DNA from: Larimichthys crocea | Lineage: Eukaryota > Chordata > Actinopteri > Sciaenidae | Direction: 5' to 3' | NCBI RefSeq assembly: GCF_000972845.2 | Contig: NC_040032.1 | Location: 2,685,073-2,749,072, forward strand | DNA length: 64,000 nucleotides | Shown here: piece by piece, positions 53,123 through 64,000 of the stretch | How the letters are laid out: each line of letters opens with the position of its first letter | Numbering within the stretch: position 1 is the stretch's first letter | The notes under the pieces: generated by a model | Database searches by the model: none | What the model was told of the DNA's origin: nothing | The model's input: only the letters and a program-made list of their open reading frames with translations | Position numbers and translations under genes: made by a program

Positions 53123-54784
53123 GGCTGGCCTTACGTCATCTCTACCAGATACACCTCCATGTCTCAATCATTAGGGGGCAGTGTTGCCCCAGATCTGCCC
53201 CCGACTGTCTGTTTTCCTATACCCATAGCTGCTCAGTGGAGTGAAATCAGTCTTTAGTGCTGATCTGGGGGTCAGAGTTGGGATTTCCACAGCAGTAGTA
53301 GAGGTCTGAGTCAGCGGTCGGACAGGGACCATAAAAACATCCCTGCTGATGTTCTTTCCTGCTGTTTCAGCACGGAGGCAACTATCCCCACAGATGCATC
53401 AGGTGTAGAACCCGGGCTGTTTATCGACAACAGCCCCTCGGGGAGGCGTGTTTGCGTGGGTGGGTGTGGAGATGTGTGTGATTATTCAGATGTATCTAGA
53501 AAGGCTCTTCCCATGACTGTGCTTGTTGCAAAGTGTTACTGGCACAGAGAGAGAGAAAAAAACAGTGAGGGTAAAACACAAAACACAAGCACTGGGAAAA
53601 ATAAATCATACCCTCTCGGGTTGCACACGTGACCTAAAAACAATGAGCTAAAGGTGGAGTGTTTGCACACAACTCCACAGTGACACTGTGTTCTCCCCTC
53701 CATCTCTCGTCTCTGCATCCTGCCTCCTGCATGTTTCTTCTCTCGACTGCCTTTCCTAAAACGCTTCCATCCCATCTCCCATTCTCCTCCGTTCACCTTT
53801 CCTTCATTGCCCTCTTTCATTTATTTTTCTCCCTGACTCATGCTGGTGTGTGTTTGTGGAAAGACAGGGGAAAGAGAGAAGGAGAGAGCTGTGGAGAGCC
53901 CTGCTAAGCTGGAGCAGTCGTCCCCCTGGTGATACTTCTATCCAGGACAACAAGCACCACCTGGGGTTTACATAACACACACACACACATACACCCTTCC
54001 ACCGCTCTCTCCTTCCAGTTTGTCTCTGATATGCTTTTGTTTCATCCGAGCCCTTTCCGTGTCTCTCTCTGTTTTTTCCATTCTGGCTTTGTCTCACACA
54101 CATCATCACTGGAGGGAGGTGGGGGACATTCGGCTGCTGGTTAGCCTGCAGCTAGAAGCTTTGGCAGTTTGTACAGCAGCCTGTGTTGCCTGCTACTGTG
54201 TGGAGTTGTCTTGTTTTGGTTGCTGTGTGTGTAAGATGATAGAAGCTTGGAATTTGCTGGCACCGCTCTGCTTCTCAGACTTAACAGCCGGTTTTATAGA
54301 TTTTTTGTTTTATTTTTTATTTATCCAAAGACAGACAGGATGAGAAATTCAGTGTAAGGATGATTTGACTTGAAAAAAAAAATATATAAATATATACGCA
54401 GGGATTATAAGATTTGCCTTCTTTTGTAGGTTTGCTCCTCGGACACATTCCTAGTTCCTAGAATTCCTAGTTAAATTCCTTGAATGATAAGAAAACGGAG
54501 GATTGTTTTATAAGCTATGCATCCTTAAGGTCTTTAAACAGCAGCTGCATTAATCAAAAATAAACATGGGATATGTTTACAATTTGGTCATGGATCGTAT
54601 ACTGAACATAAGCTGAATAATACGGTTGTACTTGAGAAAAAGTAATGATTTTGACGCCAGTCAATAACAATCCCATTTCCAAAAAAAGTTCTCTTTGCAA
54701 AATGTAAGTAAAAACAAAATGTGATGATGTCCAGAAAATTGATCAGATATTTGATTGTTTTTATTTTTAAAAAATGTGATATGT

Positions 54785-54805
54785 CACATTACATTACATT
54801 ACATT
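54785..54805. repeat. (ACATT)n short tandem repeat
   Basis: Four ACATT units about 50 bases before the hAT element. Confidence 0.8.
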
Positions 54806-54852
54806 TTGTATTTGATGCCAGTGACACGTTTGCAAAAAGTTAGACTCTATGT

Positions 54853-55484
54853 CATTGGTCGGCAACCCGCAGCTCTTTGATCCCTCTGATCTGGCTCCCT
54901 GTGACTTAAATAAATAATTGATGACTATTAAATTAAAATGTATTGTAGCGTTACAGAACTGTGTTATTGTCGGCCATAACCACGCCAAACGACATAACAG
55001 GTCCCACACATCAGCCTCACTTGCGCCGTACTCCATCCACACACGCGCGCTCCCCCTCTCACCTGCTGCCCCGCCCCCTTGCTTTCATTCAGGTGCATTC
55101 ACACAGCATGGGAAACCACAGAACTCAACACTGTAACATTACTGCAGGGTCGCTACAGTATCTGGTCCAGTTCTGACCTGCAGACGCTGTGCGTTGAGGC
55201 TCAGGAGCAGAAATCATATTAACTAAGTATGATAAATATTTGAGCTGCCTATTATTATGCATATTCATATTTCTTAATTGTTCAGTGAAATAGTCCTTTT
55301 ATTATCCAGTGTTGCCTAATTTCGTTTTCTCTCTCTGCAGTCCTTCATTAAATGTAATAATAAAAAAAACATTGCATGCCGTGTCATTTTAAATGTCAAA
55401 AGGGTTTTGCGGCTCCCGGTGCTTTCTTTACGGTGAGAAACGGGTCCAAATGGGTCTTTGAGTGGTAAAAGTTGCCAACCCCTG
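54853..55484. mobile_element. Non-autonomous hAT transposon, 632 bp
   Basis: Begins CATTGGTCGGCAACCCGC and ends with the complement of CAGGGGTTGGCAAC, typical hAT termini. It is flanked by a perfect 8-bp duplication CTCTATGT (54845-54852 and 55485-55492). No transposase ORF, so it must have been mobilised in trans. Confidence 0.85.
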
Positions 55485-57365
55485 CTCTATGTACACAAGG
55501 GACAAGGCTAACAACCAACACTGAATGGCCCTGATCTTTAGACCATCAGATGGCACTGCATCAAACACTGAGGAACACTTCCAAAAACCCTCGTCTGTGA
55601 ACACAGTTCATTGCTGCCTCCATAAATGACAATTGAAACTCAACCATGCAAAGAGAATACCATATATAAACCAGATCTAGAAACACAGTCACTTTCTGTG
55701 GACCCGGACAACGTTGCTTATTTCAGCAAGACAGCGTAAAACCACATTCTGTACAATTTACAAAACAAAACAAAAACGATACATTACTAAAATTTTATTT
55801 GCAATCAGTATTGGTCACATACTTTTGGACACCCTGTCCAGAGCTGATGAATAGATTTCTACATCATAATTAAATGTTAAAACATATATATGCTGTGTAA
55901 TGAAGCAGAATCACAGAGTGGAAAAAGGATTTAACTTCAAAGTTAAGTTTCAATTAGAGGTAGTACCTGTCAGCTTCAAAGGAGGTCTGATGTGACCACA
56001 TTTATGTGCTGAGCTGAAGCAACAGGAGGCAAGAAACAGGGGTCAAAAGGTCTTGCAGAAAGAAAAAAAAAGATCGTTACTGTGCAAGGAGTGCAAACGC
56101 AGAAGATAATTTGTTTATTATCTGCGTAAAAAAAAACTAAGTTTTTATAACTGGTGCTCAAAATATATAAAACAAACTTGAGAGTGGCAAGACAACCTGG
56201 CACAACAGCGTTTATATGAATGATAAAATGGAGTTCAGAGAGAAATGGCTCTCTGTTGATTGTTAGAAATGTCACTCATTCGTGTTTGAATGCCCAAAAA
56301 AAAGCCAGATTCTATGCTAGATTTATTCTTGCCCTCCTGCATAGATCCTTTTAACACTCACAGTTGTGCGGGGATGCTGATTTATACTTTCCTCACTCTT
56401 CATGTAGGGGTGTAATTTTCCACCATTTCCTCACTTTTCTTTGAGCTCCTGCGGAGTTCCAATACAGGAGCCCAAATGCTCACAGTGACACAGGTTTCTG
56501 AATCTTCCATTTGCAAAATGCATATTTTGATGTGAGCATGGATTATGAAATGATGAGCACGGAGGCCTGAAATGCCTTCTTTGACTTCGTCCCTGCACCT
56601 TTGAGGACACATATTGCATGATGTCAGTACAGAGTACTAGACCAGGTTTAAAGAAAACCTGAGGGGATAAACACTCCCGTTTGAAGGTGTCATGTTGGCT
56701 TTTTTCTTGTGACAATTTCAAAGTGAAATGTTTAGGTCATTCCTTCAGTTTGCCAGAAGGACTTTTTGGCATTTCGACTCTGCAATAAAAAAAATCCTAA
56801 TAACAGTCACTTCACACAGAGACTCTTACTTACAGGATGCCCTTTCATCCCTGGGGCCTGCATCCTCCGTGGTAGACTTGCTCATGGAGCCGAGGGCTGC
56901 AGTCTCACCTGCCATCTATTTCCCACCTGACGTATTTACATCAGCACACTCTCTGCCAGCTGTGATGTATCTTGTTCTGCATAATGGCTAAAGAACTTCA
57001 CTTTTTCTAGAGAGCCAAGTAGATGTATGCATACTTTGAGTTAACAATACCCCCACAGACACACCTAAACAATTCAAATATGGTTTTACACCAGAGTGAT
57101 GTCGGGTGTCCTTTATCCCTCCCCAGTCAACAGATGTAAACATCATTTCTATTTAAAATATGTGAACTGGATTTCTTCCTACTTTCCTCAAGGACCAAGA
57201 CTTTTTCATCCTATAAAGTTTGTCCAATATCCCACACATACAAGGATTTATATGGTATAAATCCAAGTGGACAGAGGTTGTCCTTGAAGAAAATGCAGGC
57301 TCATATGTTTTACAGTTTACAGTTTCTTTGGTGGGTCACTTTGTCTCGTGTACTCATCGTGCCAT

Positions 57366-57560
57366 CTTTTTTAAAGGGGTTGTTTGACAATTTGGGCATT
57401 CTTTTTACGGTTCTGTTAGTGTACCATTTAAATTAGTTTCCGGTCCTTATGCTAAGCTAATTGCTTCCTGGCTCCATCTAAATTCTTAATGCACAGACAT
57501 GAGAGTGGTACTCTCGTAAACAAAGAAAATAACCCTAGTAAAGGTATATTTTTAATTCAT
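57366..57560. repeat. Percomorph repeat copy ('GGGGTTGTTTGACAATTTGGG')
   Basis: Carries AAAGGGGTTGTTTGACAATT, TTATGCTAAGCTAATTG and ACAGACATGAGAGTGGTA, phrases of the same percomorph family as 46565-46700. Confidence 0.65.
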
Positions 57561-58858
57561 TTCAGTATGTCCTATTCACTTGTATTATTTTGTACATTTT
57601 TACTACTTGTCGATTGAACATAGAAGCTTTTACAGCGTTTATATAAGCTTTTATCTTTACATATATTCTTATTTTTTGAAATTGTGCAGCACACAGTTAA
57701 AGTAAGTTCACAGCAAATGATACCAAAACATTATTTTCAAAGAGTTGGGAAAGCTTTTGTTGCCATCTGGAAGTTAATGTAAAATAATGCTGCAGTCACA
57801 AACAATTACACTTGAACGGCAGAATTTTTTTGATATAATTGCTTTCCATATTTGGTTTATTTTTCCATATGGAAACAGAGCAGCCATTTCTCTCCAAAAG
57901 AAGAAAAATATATATATTTTGTTGCAGCACAGAACACAGCACAGAGTGGTAGAAACTGTCATTGCAAACAAGACCTAACGTTGTCCCAGAGGATTTACTG
58001 CTCATTATCCACTCTATTTACTGCTGGCTGATGTGACATAGGAGGGTAGATGGCATGCAGCTCTGACAGAATGATGCTTCACTTTAAGCTCGGGGGGCCT
58101 CCATCCTGTAATATGTCCATATAGTCAGTGGGCAGAGGACTGCTTCCTGAAAAAGGTTAAGTGTGCTGAATTGAAAAGAAAAGAAAAACACTCTGTCAGT
58201 CGACATGCACGGCAGGACCTACGCAAAGCGGCATCTTTTTGGGCTACATGGTGTGTGTATCATAGGATTTCATAGAAATTCGGCTTTGTGATTCTTTTTT
58301 AACATAACCATAACTAAACACCCTCATGAATTTTGCATGTGATTGATTTCCCCTCACAAACAGTAATCTATATAATGCCTACCTGTCAATCTCATACTCC
58401 TACGTATGCGCCTTTGTTTTTGCAATGGAAACAAGTGTATTATTTAGTCCACATTATCCATTAGTTACATCATGATGTGGTCTTATTATTTCTGTTTTGG
58501 ACTTTTCTGATATATAAATATCTTGCATAGACATCCTCTATGCTGTCGGCCATCATCGTCCTTTTGGCCAGGGAAACTCCCACAGGCCGTTGTCAGCCCT
58601 GTCACATTAGTTTTCTTGTGCTGTATGTCTTCCATATGACTTTCCATACAGATATAACCAGATCATGTGACCTGTAAGTGTAAGTGTGTATATGTGTGTG
58701 TGCGTGTGTATGTAGGCTGCCTCAGTGCTGACATGACATGAAGGGTTGTTATAGGCTGGCATTTGTTGCATAATGCTTTTATCTCTACGACACACGCGCT
58801 TCTACAGTCCACTTCCACACTGATGTAGGTGTTCTTTCATCTGGCATCTGAAAAGTGT

Positions 58859-58912
58859 TTGTGTGTGTGTGTGCGTGTGTGTGTGCGCATGCGTGTGTGC
58901 GTGTATGATTAC
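58859..58912. repeat. (GT)n/(GC) microsatellite
   Basis: GT repeat with interspersed GC units, alternating purine-pyrimidine. Confidence 0.9.
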
Positions 58913-59861
58913 TACATGTCAAAACCCTGCAGTGCCTCAGTAAGTGTGGAAAAATGTGTAGGTGTGCATTGCGAAAGCAGTTGCAATGTTGCAGAGAGGA
59001 AAAGCGAGTGAGTGTGAGAATGAATGATGCAAAGTTGTTGGGATTCATCTTCTCCTTCATCCCTCCCTCATTCCTCACATGCTAGGTTTGTGTAGTTGCT
59101 TCAGATGTGGCCAAGAGACATATCTCATGTTAACCACAAACACATCAGCGGCAGAACACTGACAATTAAACTATAAAAGCTTCTGACTCATGCGTGTCTG
59201 CATCTGCTGACATGATAATTACATCAAAGTAATAAAGAATCTATACTACAACAGCCTGCAAGGCACATGATAATTCAATTGGTTTTCACAAATGAACACT
59301 CTTAAAATATGAGTGAGTTGTTTTGGTGATGTATACTGTTCCTTCTGCGTATAAGTGTCCCATATGTCATACGCAAAGCATTGTCTTTCTGTCAGTCTGG
59401 ATTAAACCATAAGCAAAATGACAAATGTTGGAGTATAAATGTATCCATCAAAGAAAGCCTATTCAAAGTCTAAATATGGCAGGTAATTATTTTTTACTTC
59501 ATTGCTATGACACATTCCTAGTTTGGCACTTCAGTCATTGCAAATATTTTTTCCTACCTTGTTGCTGTGAATAGCCTGTCCAAAGTTCAGAAACACACCT
59601 ACGTGCACCTCTAAAAATCACTATAAAACATTTTGTTTGAAGCATGCTATTGTCACATAATGGTGTCCATAAAATGCTTACTCCAGACAGTCATTGCTTC
59701 CGACCTAGAAAAAGTTTATAGTCTTCATGATAAGCTGCTCTAACTGTCTCCTAGCTCTAGCTCTTTACTGAAAGAACTACAGAACATGGCAGAAATTGAA
59801 TATAAAATTTATAAATAAGCTAAATCACATTCTGGTGCTGAGCGTGAAATGTGAAGACTGA

Positions 59862-59945
59862 GACAAGTCTCATATTTGCCTTTTAAATATGAAGCTACAG
59901 CCAGCAGCTACCTAGCTTAAGTTTCCGAATGAGAACCAAAGTGTT
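59862..59945. repeat. Percomorph repeat fragment
   Basis: Contains AAATATGAAGCTACAGCCAG and CAGCTACCTAGCTTAAG, a piece of the family seen at 46565 and 57366. Confidence 0.6.
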
Positions 59946-60197
59946 TATGGAAGACATTATTCTTCTTATTAAATTTAAATCTGTGTGGCACTGGTTTAGA
60001 TTTTTAAAATCCGTTTCTAGTGGTCATCAGAGAAAATGCCTCTTATTTCCACATTAATATCCTGCTTGTGGTTCACACATATCCGTGTGTGTGGGGAGCG
60101 TTATTGTTAGTTGGCACATTTAAAAGCCAATTTTAAAGATCTAATTACATACGGCATGCAGTGCCAAATGAATGAGGGGAAGTAAAATTAGACAATG

Positions 60198-60345
60198 GCT
60201 ATGTTTACATGTGCATAATAATCAGATTATGGCCAATAATCAGAGCAAGGCATCACTCCAATTAGGGTGTTTACATGGGCTGACTGTTCCATTAATAGTC
60301 CCCTTTCCACTCTACACACTGTGATTAATGGCCTCCATGTAATGT
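60198..60345. repeat. 'GGCTATGTTTACATG' dispersed repeat
   Basis: Phrases TATGTTTACATGTGCATAAT, AATCAGATTATGG and GTGTTTACATGGGCTGACT resemble a common fish MITE-like repeat. Ends were not resolved. Confidence 0.5.
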
Positions 60346-61001
60346 TAAAATGTCACAGTCTCTCTGCGTATTCAACCCCAAACATAATGTTTCTTCCCTC
60401 ATTCCACAGTGGTGTAACCTTGTAGCTACGTTCATAAATATTGCAATATTATGTTTTAACAGTGGCTTCAACATGTTGTTTTTTTCAGAGAGAGACCACC
60501 ACTTAAATTTAATGACACATAGCCCTACGGGAAAGGTTAGTAGGTTAGGTTGTACCCTTGATAGTACTTATTAATAATTAAACAGTGTAAGGGACAGAGT
60601 GAGATATCCTAGCAGGAAGAACAGCTTGTAAATTTGACAAAATGTGGTTGAAACTCTGATAACTCTATCTGAAAACTCATAGTTGATTAAAGCCAAAAGT
60701 ACCCTTTATTATTCAAGTACATTTGCCTTTGCCATATGCCTTTTTCTATTTTTCTTTAGTGTTGACAGTCATTGTCAAGCAGCCTTTTCAAGTATTGCTT
60801 CATATTTGCCGATTTGGATTTATTTGCAATCATACAAAGAATTTTAACCAGATTTACTGGTTCTCCAAGAATTTCCTAAAAATTACCATGAGATCAAGTT
60901 GCAGGCTGCTTTTTCAAATCAAGGTCCCTGTTTGTTGATTTGGATTTCCTCTGGGACAATCACAGGACTACTACTACTCAATTGGGCCTATGCATGTTTA
61001 T

Positions 61002-61002
<1 letters not shown>

Positions 61003-61050
<48 letters not shown>
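61003..61050. repeat. (CA)n microsatellite, long
   Basis: About 24 uninterrupted CA units. Confidence 0.95.
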
Positions 61051-61052
<2 letters not shown>

Positions 61053-62807
61053 TGCATGCACACACCAATGAAGCTCACAAACAGAAGAAAAGTGCATGGT
61101 GCCAAATGTACTAGATTTCAATAGAACAAACAACAGAATAAAACATGAAAACAAGTAACTGAGTGGAGCTCATTAAGACACAGATGCACACACGGTGGCA
61201 ATGGACCATGTTTTAAATAATGAACCTCTTCTGTGACAGGTGTGTCTGTGTGCATTTTGCACAAATTTGCCCAAACTGATCCAAAATGTTCTTCAGCCTC
61301 TCTAATATTTGAACTTTAACTTTTATTTTTAATGTTTTTTTTTTACATTAGTGTGTATTAAATTCACTTTTTCAAAACTCTCCACACAGTCAGCACAGCA
61401 GAAGTCACTATGAAATGAACTGTGGATCACTTTTCATTGCTTTAACACAAAAAACTAGAAATACCAGCCACGGCTGATTCATACTTTACAGGAGTATTCA
61501 CCCAGGTGATTATGCTTTTCAATTTCATGCCATCTATAGAAAAGGGCAAATGTTTGGAATTAGTTTTTCTCAGTAAACACAGACCCAGCCTGACACAGAG
61601 AGGTGGCTTGCAGAGGAGAAGGAGAGGAGTAATTTGGAGCTTGCAGGCCAGCGTGGATAAAGGTTTTTTCAACTTGGCTAAGACACACAGGCGAGGAAGA
61701 AATGTAATCGGAAACGGAGTAAGATAGGATGTCCCGGCCAAGAGGGTTGCCAACATCTGAATGTGCGCAGCTTCTGATATTATCTGTGTTACTGCTAATT
61801 AGGCTGTACAACACTGAGCGCCTCATTTCATTCCTTGATGACCTCTGTTAAAGACTGTGTCAGTTTCCCTTCCATTTTCTCTCCATTCCTCAGCTCCATT
61901 CTTGTCCTTGTAGAGGTGCAAAGTTTATGACCACCAGCTACACCATCAGATGTCCCTCTTGGATGCAATGAATGCAGGATGACTGGACATATCTGCAGGA
62001 GATTACCAGGGATGGATCATGCATGCAAAAAGATTCTTCCCCAGCAAGAGAGGACATGAGGTGTGATGTGAATGAGAACCAAATGCAGAAGGTGGACGAG
62101 GTTGACTAGCACTGTATAATTTTGTGTCGCATTACTGGAAATACTTCACCTTGTGCAAAAGTGTTTCTATTGGTGGACAAATACACTTGACGTGTGAAGT
62201 GTTTTGCTTGTGTAAATGCATTCACAAGTGAGATTAGCTGTTGGGCTGAGCTGCATATCAGTAAAAAGAACCGTCTGAACAGTTTGGAGAAGGTGAACTC
62301 AGTATGGAGAAATGTGGGTTGCAATTGCAAACAAAGCCCTGTAAACTAGAACATGATATCTCAAACCACAGAACTATTTGAATTACATCACACCAGCCTA
62401 CTGGCTCACGAGAAAACATTTAACTGTTTATCTGTGTGGGGTTGAGTTTTATTCCACAACCTACATATACTCATAAGCTCGACAATGATAAAACACGTGT
62501 GCATATGAGAGGCAGTGTTGAAAGATGAAAGCTGGTTTCCATCTTCCAGCATGATAGCAAGATACTGGCCCCCACCAGTAAATGGATTACCTTATCTCAG
62601 ACCTCTAGATGAGTGCGTGTGTGCTTGTCACAGTTGTCACTGGGAGATATGACCAGCGAATTTTCCTTGCAGGTTGGTGGGCTACTATAAGCTGCTCTTG
62701 TTCACCTGTTCCTATCGCTCACTGTTCCCTCTCCCATAATCAACCCACCAGCCTCAAATGGCTAAGAAATGACCGTGTTCTTTAAGAGGTAGTTACAGTG
62801 ACTTTGT

Positions 62808-63052
62808 AAAAGGTTGGTTCACCAGTTCAGTTGGTAGTTCTAACAAAAACTCTTCACAAAGAGGGAAATAGAGGGCAATTTTTCAATGCTGTGAGCACCA
62901 CATATGAGATTCCATTCACCTGGAAGTGGCAACAGAAAACTGCAGATATCTCAAAATTTTGACAATAACTTCAAAACTATTCCTCATGGCTACCATGGCT
63001 AATGAGATTAATATATTTTTACTTATGTGTTATTTATGTGAACCAACCCTTT
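62808..63052. mobile_element. MITE with 'AAAGGTTGGTTCAC' ends, copy 3
   Basis: Begins AAAGGTTGGTTCACC and ends GTGAACCAACCCTTT, inverted repeats. About 245 bp, no ORF. Same family as 50288-50579. Confidence 0.65.
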
Positions 63053-64000
63053 AACATCTTAAATTACACTGAAGATAAACCGACTGAACTTAAATGCAAT
63101 CCTTTGTATACGTGTTTAAAAAAACATTATCAACAGAACATGTAGAGGTAACAGCTATGACATTATGTCTTGTGTTGCAGAGACATCTAGATTAGCATGC
63201 TAACCAGCTAGCTTTGGTTTGTATTATTTACAATATGGAAGGACAGGTATTTAGCGTTGGTGGGATTATGGAAACAATGGTCTGGTTAACGATCCCACCA
63301 AGGCTAAACACAGTCAGAGCTGAAGACTCCTCTAGGATAAGAGGTGGCTGAAGTGTGTAGGACTGCAACTCTGCCTCCTGGTCTCAGCTCTGAGTTGTCA
63401 TGGTTTAAATGAACTCAGATTTTTAAATACGAATACCATCTCTCCTAATCAGATCAAGAAAATCTGCCAATTCTGCCACGAAACCCACATCGTTTGCTGG
63501 GCACTGCCTTGACACCCAGCGGTCGAATGATGACATGTCGAGTCCGACATTGTCTTTCCATAACTCAGTGTTAATTTTACTAACCTCCCATTGGTGTAAC
63601 AGGGAGTCATTATTGCCAATTCAAATAGCAACATATCTGTATTTATGCTGTGGTATGCAAAGAGAATTCTGTAATTCTATTTAGACAGTTTAACTATACT
63701 GGCAACTATACACCGACCTGTAAAACTGACCAGCCTACTCTGAAAGAAGAGCAAGTTGGTGAAAGCCTGAAGAGGCCTTCAAATGATCTAGTAGTGTAAT
63801 GTTTCACCACATTATAACAGTAGTTATAATGTTATAAAAGTTATCTTTATAGCAGTCATAGACGTGATGAGTGCAGGGTACAAATACCATCAGCACTCTG
63901 AATTATCATCCAACTGTGTTTATATCCCACTTTTCCCGCTAGGAACTCTGTGAGGTTGTACTTTGGCACAACGGTGCTTTAAGTTAATGCCATTGTAGCA

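Larger units (their letters stand above)
49830..64000. other. Gene-poor right flank
   Basis: About 14 kb with no exon that I can assign on either strand. ORFs are short and lack recognisable domains. Transposon-derived repeats and microsatellites listed separately fill part of it. In human the next gene on this side is SH3RF2; no SH3 or RING exon was seen here. Confidence 0.6.

Noticed and set aside
56728..56991. 87-codon ORF in the right flank
   Set aside because: No recognisable domain or splice context; expected by chance in 14 kb.

Overview
The window is nuclear DNA of a ray-finned fish, most likely a percomorph teleost. It holds intron-rich vertebrate genes with canonical splice sites, AT-rich spacers, many CA/TG and TA microsatellites, and several dispersed repeats that recur across percomorph genomes. 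No bacterial, plasmid, viral or CRISPR feature was seen. Identifications rest on recalled vertebrate protein families; no search was run.

Three protein-coding genes account for nearly all coding sequence. (1) rbm27, minus strand, CDS 20304 down to 5867: 21 coding exons that join in frame into 1056 codons plus stop. It encodes an RNA-binding nuclear protein with a PWI-like N-terminus, RS tract, CCCH zinc finger, RRM, coiled coil and a second RRM-like fold, and ends in the family's conserved Arg/Ser/Trp C-terminus. (2) lars1, plus strand, CDS 24215 to 45101: 32 coding exons, 1188 codons plus stop, cytosolic leucyl-tRNA synthetase with HIGH-like, KMSKS and CP1 editing motifs. (3) plac8l1, plus strand, CDS 48154 to 49676: 4 coding exons, 185 codons, a Cys-rich PLAC8-family protein. 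The order rbm27 / lars1 / plac8l1 with rbm27 and lars1 head to head matches human 5q32 as I recall it.

Layout: 1-3100 intergenic; 3100-5866 probable rbm27 3' UTR; 5867-20304 rbm27; 20305-24214 the divergent promoter interval; 24215-45101 lars1; 45102-48153 spacer with lars1 3' UTR; 48154-49676 plac8l1; 49677-64000 gene-poor DNA carrying a hAT element, a MITE family and microsatellites.

The most unusual feature is in the promoter interval. A 3378-bp element (20501-23878) has about 450-bp, nearly identical inverted terminal arms and a perfect 8-bp target duplication (GTTACACC). It appears to have inserted recently into a bidirectional promoter whose start codons were only about 0.5 kb apart. 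It has no transposase ORF, carries YY1-like motifs and short palindromes in both arms, and contains nested older repeats. Other points of note are a GC-AG intron in rbm27, a 49-bp near-perfect palindrome in rbm27 intron 4, a G4-type G-run array, and UG/CA repeats flanking lars1 exon 19.
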